Assembly: GCA_030147335.1 (NCBI GenBank)
Contig: JASKZZ010000256.1
Location: forward strand, 1-8,207
Direction of reading: 5' to 3'
DNA from: Herpetosiphonaceae bacterium
GTDB lineage: Bacteria > Chloroflexota > Chloroflexia > Chloroflexales > Kallotenuaceae
Length of the DNA: 8,207 nucleotides
Shown in pieces: positions 6,139-8,207 of the stretch. Both the position numbers and the translations under genes were made by a program. The notes below the pieces were generated by a model. It saw only the letters and a list, made by a program, of their open reading frames with translations. It searched no databases and was not told where the DNA came from. The first letter of the stretch is position 1; each line of letters opens with the position of its first letter.

Positions 6139-6825
6139 CTAGGCCGCGCGATGATCAACCTTGAGCGCGGTGCCAACCTGTGCCCGCAACGATGCAAGAC
6201 TTGTTTCACGCTCGATTACCGAGCGACGCAGCTTCCATTGCAGACCTGCAATCTCATCGGCAATGCCGCGCAAACTTTGCATCTCGGTTTCCAACGCTTC
6301 CAGAATTCGGTCTGCTGCGACGGTTGGCTGCGCCTGCTGCACGGCAACCGCGTGGTTAAGCGCGGCCATCCGATCTTGCATTGTCGCCAACAAGCCCATC
6401 AAATTGCCCCAGCTTTCGCTATCGGCCACCCGGCTCTTGTGCTGCGTTTGCACGCCCGTTGTCAACCACTCACCAAGCTGACCTTGGAGCGATTCGATCC
6501 GGTTCTGAAGCTGTGGCAGGCCAGTCGCCTCGGCAATCTGTTCTGGACTAATGTTCACCGTTGCTGGACGATCCGTACTCGCTATTTGACCGATCTGGTC
6601 GTGCATGTAAGAGATCGAGCTGCCGATCTGTGCTTGCCGTAGTGTAACAGCTTCCTGCTCACTTAGCACGTCAAGCAGCATTTCGCGCAGCCGCGCGGCT
6701 TCTTCGGTTGCCCGTCCTTCTTGACGATTTAAGATCCGGGGCATCATAAAAATCAGCCCAAGCAGCAGCAATACATTAAGCACCACTGCCGCGCCAATGA
6801 GAATACCGATGTACGATGATTGCAT
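6139..6825 (-). CDS. Membrane-anchored coiled-coil protein of unknown function
   Basis: I do not recognise the family. ATG at 6825 is chosen because GGGAGGC (6834-6840) sits 8 nt upstream; the frame is open 18 codons further without a ribosome site. The 228-residue product has one strongly hydrophobic N-terminal helix (about 5-28, IGILIGAAVVLNVLLLLGLI). Arg and Lys residues follow (PRILNRQEGR), which predicts an N-out anchor with the rest in the cytoplasm. Residues 35-83, 105-125 and 140-215 are helical and rich in Gln, Glu, Leu and Ala, typical of coiled coils; segment 85-100 (TDRPATVNISPEQIAE) is a likely break. No enzyme motif is seen. It has its own promoter and precedes the hydrolase with a 93-nt gap. 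A structural, scaffold or cell-division-type role is possible but not shown. Confidence 0.82.
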   Translation of the reverse strand: MQSSYIGILIGAAVVLNVLLLLGLIFMMPRILNRQEGRATEEAARLREMLLDVLSEQEAVTLRQAQIGSSISYMHDQIGQIASTDRPATVNISPEQIAEATGLPQLQNRIESLQGQLGEWLTTGVQTQHKSRVADSESWGNLMGLLATMQDRMAALNHAVAVQQAQPTVAADRILEALETEMQSLRGIADEIAGLQWKLRRSVIERETSLASLRAQVGTALKVDHRAA

Positions 6826-6840
6826 GAATAAGTGCCTCCC

Positions 6841-6874
6841 GCGATGTGGTGTTACTTTGAAGCTGCTACATCGC
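6841..6874 (-). promoter_or_regulatory. Leader stem-loop next to the coiled-coil gene's ribosome site
   Basis: GCGATGT (6841-6847) and ACATCGC (6868-6874) form a perfect 7-bp inverted repeat with a 20-nt loop. In the leftward transcript the second arm ends exactly where the Shine-Dalgarno GGGAGGC (6834-6840) begins. It lies inside the predicted 5' leader of about 68 nt. It could affect access to the ribosome site or could be an operator; chance is not excluded. Confidence 0.4.
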
Positions 6875-6899
6875 AGCACACTAAACTACCGACATGCGC

Positions 6900-6929
6900 A
6901 TTATAAATATTGGAAGAACATCGGGTCAA
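6900..6929 (-). promoter_or_regulatory. Sigma70-like promoter of the coiled-coil gene
   Basis: On the minus strand TTGACC (6924-6929) is followed by 18 nt and a perfect TATAAT (6900-6905). Transcription would start near 6893, giving a leader of about 68 nt before ATG at 6825. It is divergent from the response regulator promoter about 40 bp away. Confidence 0.7.
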
Positions 6930-6969
6930 CGGTTCAAGCGCGATAGCGATTACAGATCCATGACACTGC

Positions 6970-6975
6970 TACAAT
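6970..6975 (+). promoter_or_regulatory. -10 box of the response regulator gene
   Basis: TACAAT (5 of 6 to consensus) ends 6 nt before ATG at 6982. The -35 region is poor (CGATTA at 6947-6952 with a 17-nt spacer). No Shine-Dalgarno site precedes the ATG, so a leaderless message is likely if this box is used. The weak -35 would suit activation by a regulator, possibly the gene's own product. Confidence 0.5.
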
Positions 6976-6981
6976 ATACGT

Positions 6982-7680
6982 ATGCAACGTATTTTGATTG
7001 TTGATGACGAGCGGCCAATTGTTACTCTGCTGGAACAAAGACTGCGCCGTGACGGGTTTGATGTCGGCGAGGCAACAACCGGAACGGCTGCGCTTGACGC
7101 GCTGCGTGAACAGCCCCATGCCGCGCTTCTACTCGACATTGGGCTTCCGGATATGGATGGGTTTGAAGTATTGCGGCGATTGCGGGCAGAAGGTCAGCGT
7201 TTGCCGGTGATCATGCTCACAGCGCGTGGGGATGAGGTAGATCGGGTGGTGGGCTTGGAGCTGGGTGCCGATGATTATGTTGTCAAGCCATTCTCACCGC
7301 GTGAGCTGGTAGCGCGTATTCGTGCGCTGCTCCGACGTACAGCAGAGGTGGAAAATCTTCGCGCGCAGTTACAGCCAAAATCAACTGGCTCGGCGGGCAT
7401 TACCATTGATCAGGTGCGACGGATTGCTCATTTCCAGGGACAGCAACTGGAGCTACGACCTCGCGAGTTCGATCTACTGACGTTGTTGGCAACTCATCCC
7501 GGTCAGGTGTGGACGCGCGAGGCGCTGCTACGTCAAGTATGGGGCAGCGACCAGCATATTGATGCGCGTACTGTTGACGTTCATGTACGACGCCTACGTG
7601 CCAAGCTCGCCATCGTCAGTGATAACGATGTACCTATTCAAACCGAGTGGGGAGTCGGATACCGTTGGGTGGAAGAATAA
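6982..7680 (+). CDS. OmpR/PhoB-family response regulator
   Basis: This two-component response regulator is a phosphorylation-controlled DNA-binding protein. The 232-residue length is normal for the subfamily. The receiver domain covers about 1-118: acidic pocket D8-D9 (ILIVDDE), phospho-acceptor D52 (LLLDIGLPDMDGFEVLR), T80 (MLTARG) and K102 (VVKPFSPREL). A linker rich in Gln, Ser and Gly follows (about 120-135). The C-terminal winged-helix domain (about 138-232) shows LRPREFDLLTLLATHPGQV, the recognition-helix segment HIDARTVDVHVRRLRAKL and the wing GVGYRWVEE. All key residues are intact. The ATG at 6982 gives the standard N-terminus. No HisKA-type partner kinase is adjacent: the next gene is convergent and of the HisKA_3 class, so this looks like an orphan regulator within the window. 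Its target genes are unknown; the divergent coiled-coil gene is one candidate by position. Confidence 0.95.
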   Translation: MQRILIVDDERPIVTLLEQRLRRDGFDVGEATTGTAALDALREQPHAALLLDIGLPDMDGFEVLRRLRAEGQRLPVIMLTARGDEVDRVVGLELGADDYVVKPFSPRELVARIRALLRRTAEVENLRAQLQPKSTGSAGITIDQVRRIAHFQGQQLELRPREFDLLTLLATHPGQVWTREALLRQVWGSDQHIDARTVDVHVRRLRAKLAIVSDNDVPIQTEWGVGYRWVEE

Positions 7681-7684
7681 CAAT

Positions 7685-7738
7685 GCGTCAGGATCGAGAC
7701 ATCAGCTTATAACAAAGCTGTACCTCAATACCTGACGC
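7685..7738. terminator. Nested inverted repeat in the convergent gap, candidate bidirectional terminator
   Basis: The outer arms GCGTCAGG (7685-7692) and CCTGACGC (7731-7738) are perfect. The inner arms CAGCTT (7703-7708) and AAGCTG (7715-7720) are also perfect, with a 6-nt loop. It lies between the stop of the regulator and the stop of the kinase, where a shared terminator is expected. U-tracts are weak: ATTGTTATTC follows on the leftward transcript, CTCATGTTTG on the rightward. Confidence 0.5.
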
Positions 7739-7758
7739 CTCATGTTTGAAAACTGAAC

Positions 7759-8207
7759 TTAACCGACTGGTGTTGGCACAGTTGCGACAACGCGAGTTCC
7801 ACGGCCAGGCGCGCTCTCGATACCGAGCTGTCCATGCAGCAATGTTTCGATTTGCTGGCGCATCACTGCAAAACCCATCGCCACACGACCGGGCCGCTCA
7901 ACCAGGGACTCTGCAATGTTAAAACCTGTGCCGTCGTCTTCGATCATCAGTTGGGCTTGATTACCGAGCGCGTCGAGAACAACACGCACCGAGCTAGACG
8001 TAGCATGCTTGGCCACGTTATTAAGCGCTTCTTGGACAAAGCGGAACAAAGCAACTTCATAGTGTTTCGGAAAGCGGTTATCCATATTCTGAACCGCAAC
8101 CGAGACTTCCAAGTTGTATTTCTCGCCAAAGTCCTGGGCATACCGCCGCAGCGTCGGCACCAGGCCGAGGTCATCCAAAATCATTGGGCGCAGATCGAAG
8201 ATGAAGC
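7759..8207 (-). CDS. DegS/NarX-type sensor histidine kinase, C-terminal part (5' end beyond the right edge)
   Basis: Only the last 148 codons plus a partial codon are visible; the frame is open to the right edge. The fragment is the catalytic part of a HisKA_3/HATPase_c kinase. It begins in the conserved FIFDLRPMILDDLGLVPTLR segment just after the dimerisation helices; the phospho-acceptor histidine lies outside. Seen in order are FRFVQEALNNVAKHA (N box), MIEDDGTGF (G1 box), GRVAMGFAVMRQQIETL (the usual GL(R/M)GM(R/Q)ERV position) and APGRGTRVVATVP (G2 box, GRGT). The ATP-binding site therefore looks complete. DegS-type kinases normally signal to NarL/FixJ-type regulators with an HTH_LuxR domain, not to OmpR-type proteins. 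The partner is probably further right or elsewhere. The stop (TAA at 7759) faces the response regulator gene across a 78-nt gap. Confidence 0.93.
   Translation of the reverse strand, partial: FIFDLRPMILDDLGLVPTLRRYAQDFGEKYNLEVSVAVQNMDNRFPKHYEVALFRFVQEALNNVAKHATSSSVRVVLDALGNQAQLMIEDDGTGFNIAESLVERPGRVAMGFAVMRQQIETLLHGQLGIESAPGRGTRVVATVPTPVG

Noticed and set aside
5728..6642. 304-codon open frame on the plus strand antisense to the hydrolase and coiled-coil genes
   Set aside because: It runs across two well-supported minus-strand genes and the hairpin between them, has no ribosome site, and its product is Cys/His/Arg-rich without family features. It is a shadow frame.
6826..6879. Longer coiled-coil protein N-terminus (18 extra residues)
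   Set aside because: No ribosome site for the upstream start; GGGAGGC fits ATG at 6825, and the extra residues would precede the membrane anchor with unrelated basic sequence.

Overview
The window looks like a chromosomal segment of a moderately GC-rich bacterium, most likely a member of the Chloroflexota (Herpetosiphon/Chloroflexales-like). The basis is the protein style, namely the hydrolase, the CXXXY-type CcmE, the long CcmC and the DegS-like kinase. This placement is inference from familiarity, not a database result. There are ten protein genes, two of them cut by the window edges. No RNA gene, CRISPR array, insertion sequence or phage gene was seen.

Positions 1-4969 (minus strand) hold a System I cytochrome c maturation (Ccm) cluster, read right to left as ccmA-ccmB-ccmC-ccmD-ccmE-ccmF; ccmF runs off the left edge after 597 codons. 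CcmA and CcmB form the ABC transporter that powers release of haem-loaded CcmE. CcmC and CcmD load haem onto CcmE. CcmF takes haem from CcmE and attaches it to apocytochrome c. The genes are tightly packed (2-nt gap A/B, TAATG overlap C/D, 20-nt overlap D/E). Two gaps of about 80 nt (B/C and E/F) each carry three 7-bp repeat units just after the upstream stop codon. A good sigma70-like promoter lies directly upstream of ccmA, so close to its GTG that the mRNA may be leaderless. The set is a variant one: CcmE has Cys where the classical haem-binding His stands, and CcmC has a ~105-residue extracytoplasmic insertion with two cysteines directly after its second haem-ligand His.

Positions 5098-6825 (minus strand) hold an alpha/beta hydrolase with a disordered tail. 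Upstream of it is a membrane-anchored coiled-coil protein of unknown function. A long imperfect hairpin made of 7-bp repeats lies between them, directly against the hydrolase Shine-Dalgarno site.

Positions 6826-6981 form a divergent promoter region serving the coiled-coil gene leftward and an OmpR/PhoB-type response regulator rightward (6982-7680). The regulator is followed by a nested inverted repeat in a convergent gap. Beyond this lies the C-terminal part of a DegS/NarX-type histidine kinase on the minus strand, cut by the right edge. The regulator and kinase belong to different two-component subfamilies and are convergent, so they are probably not partners.
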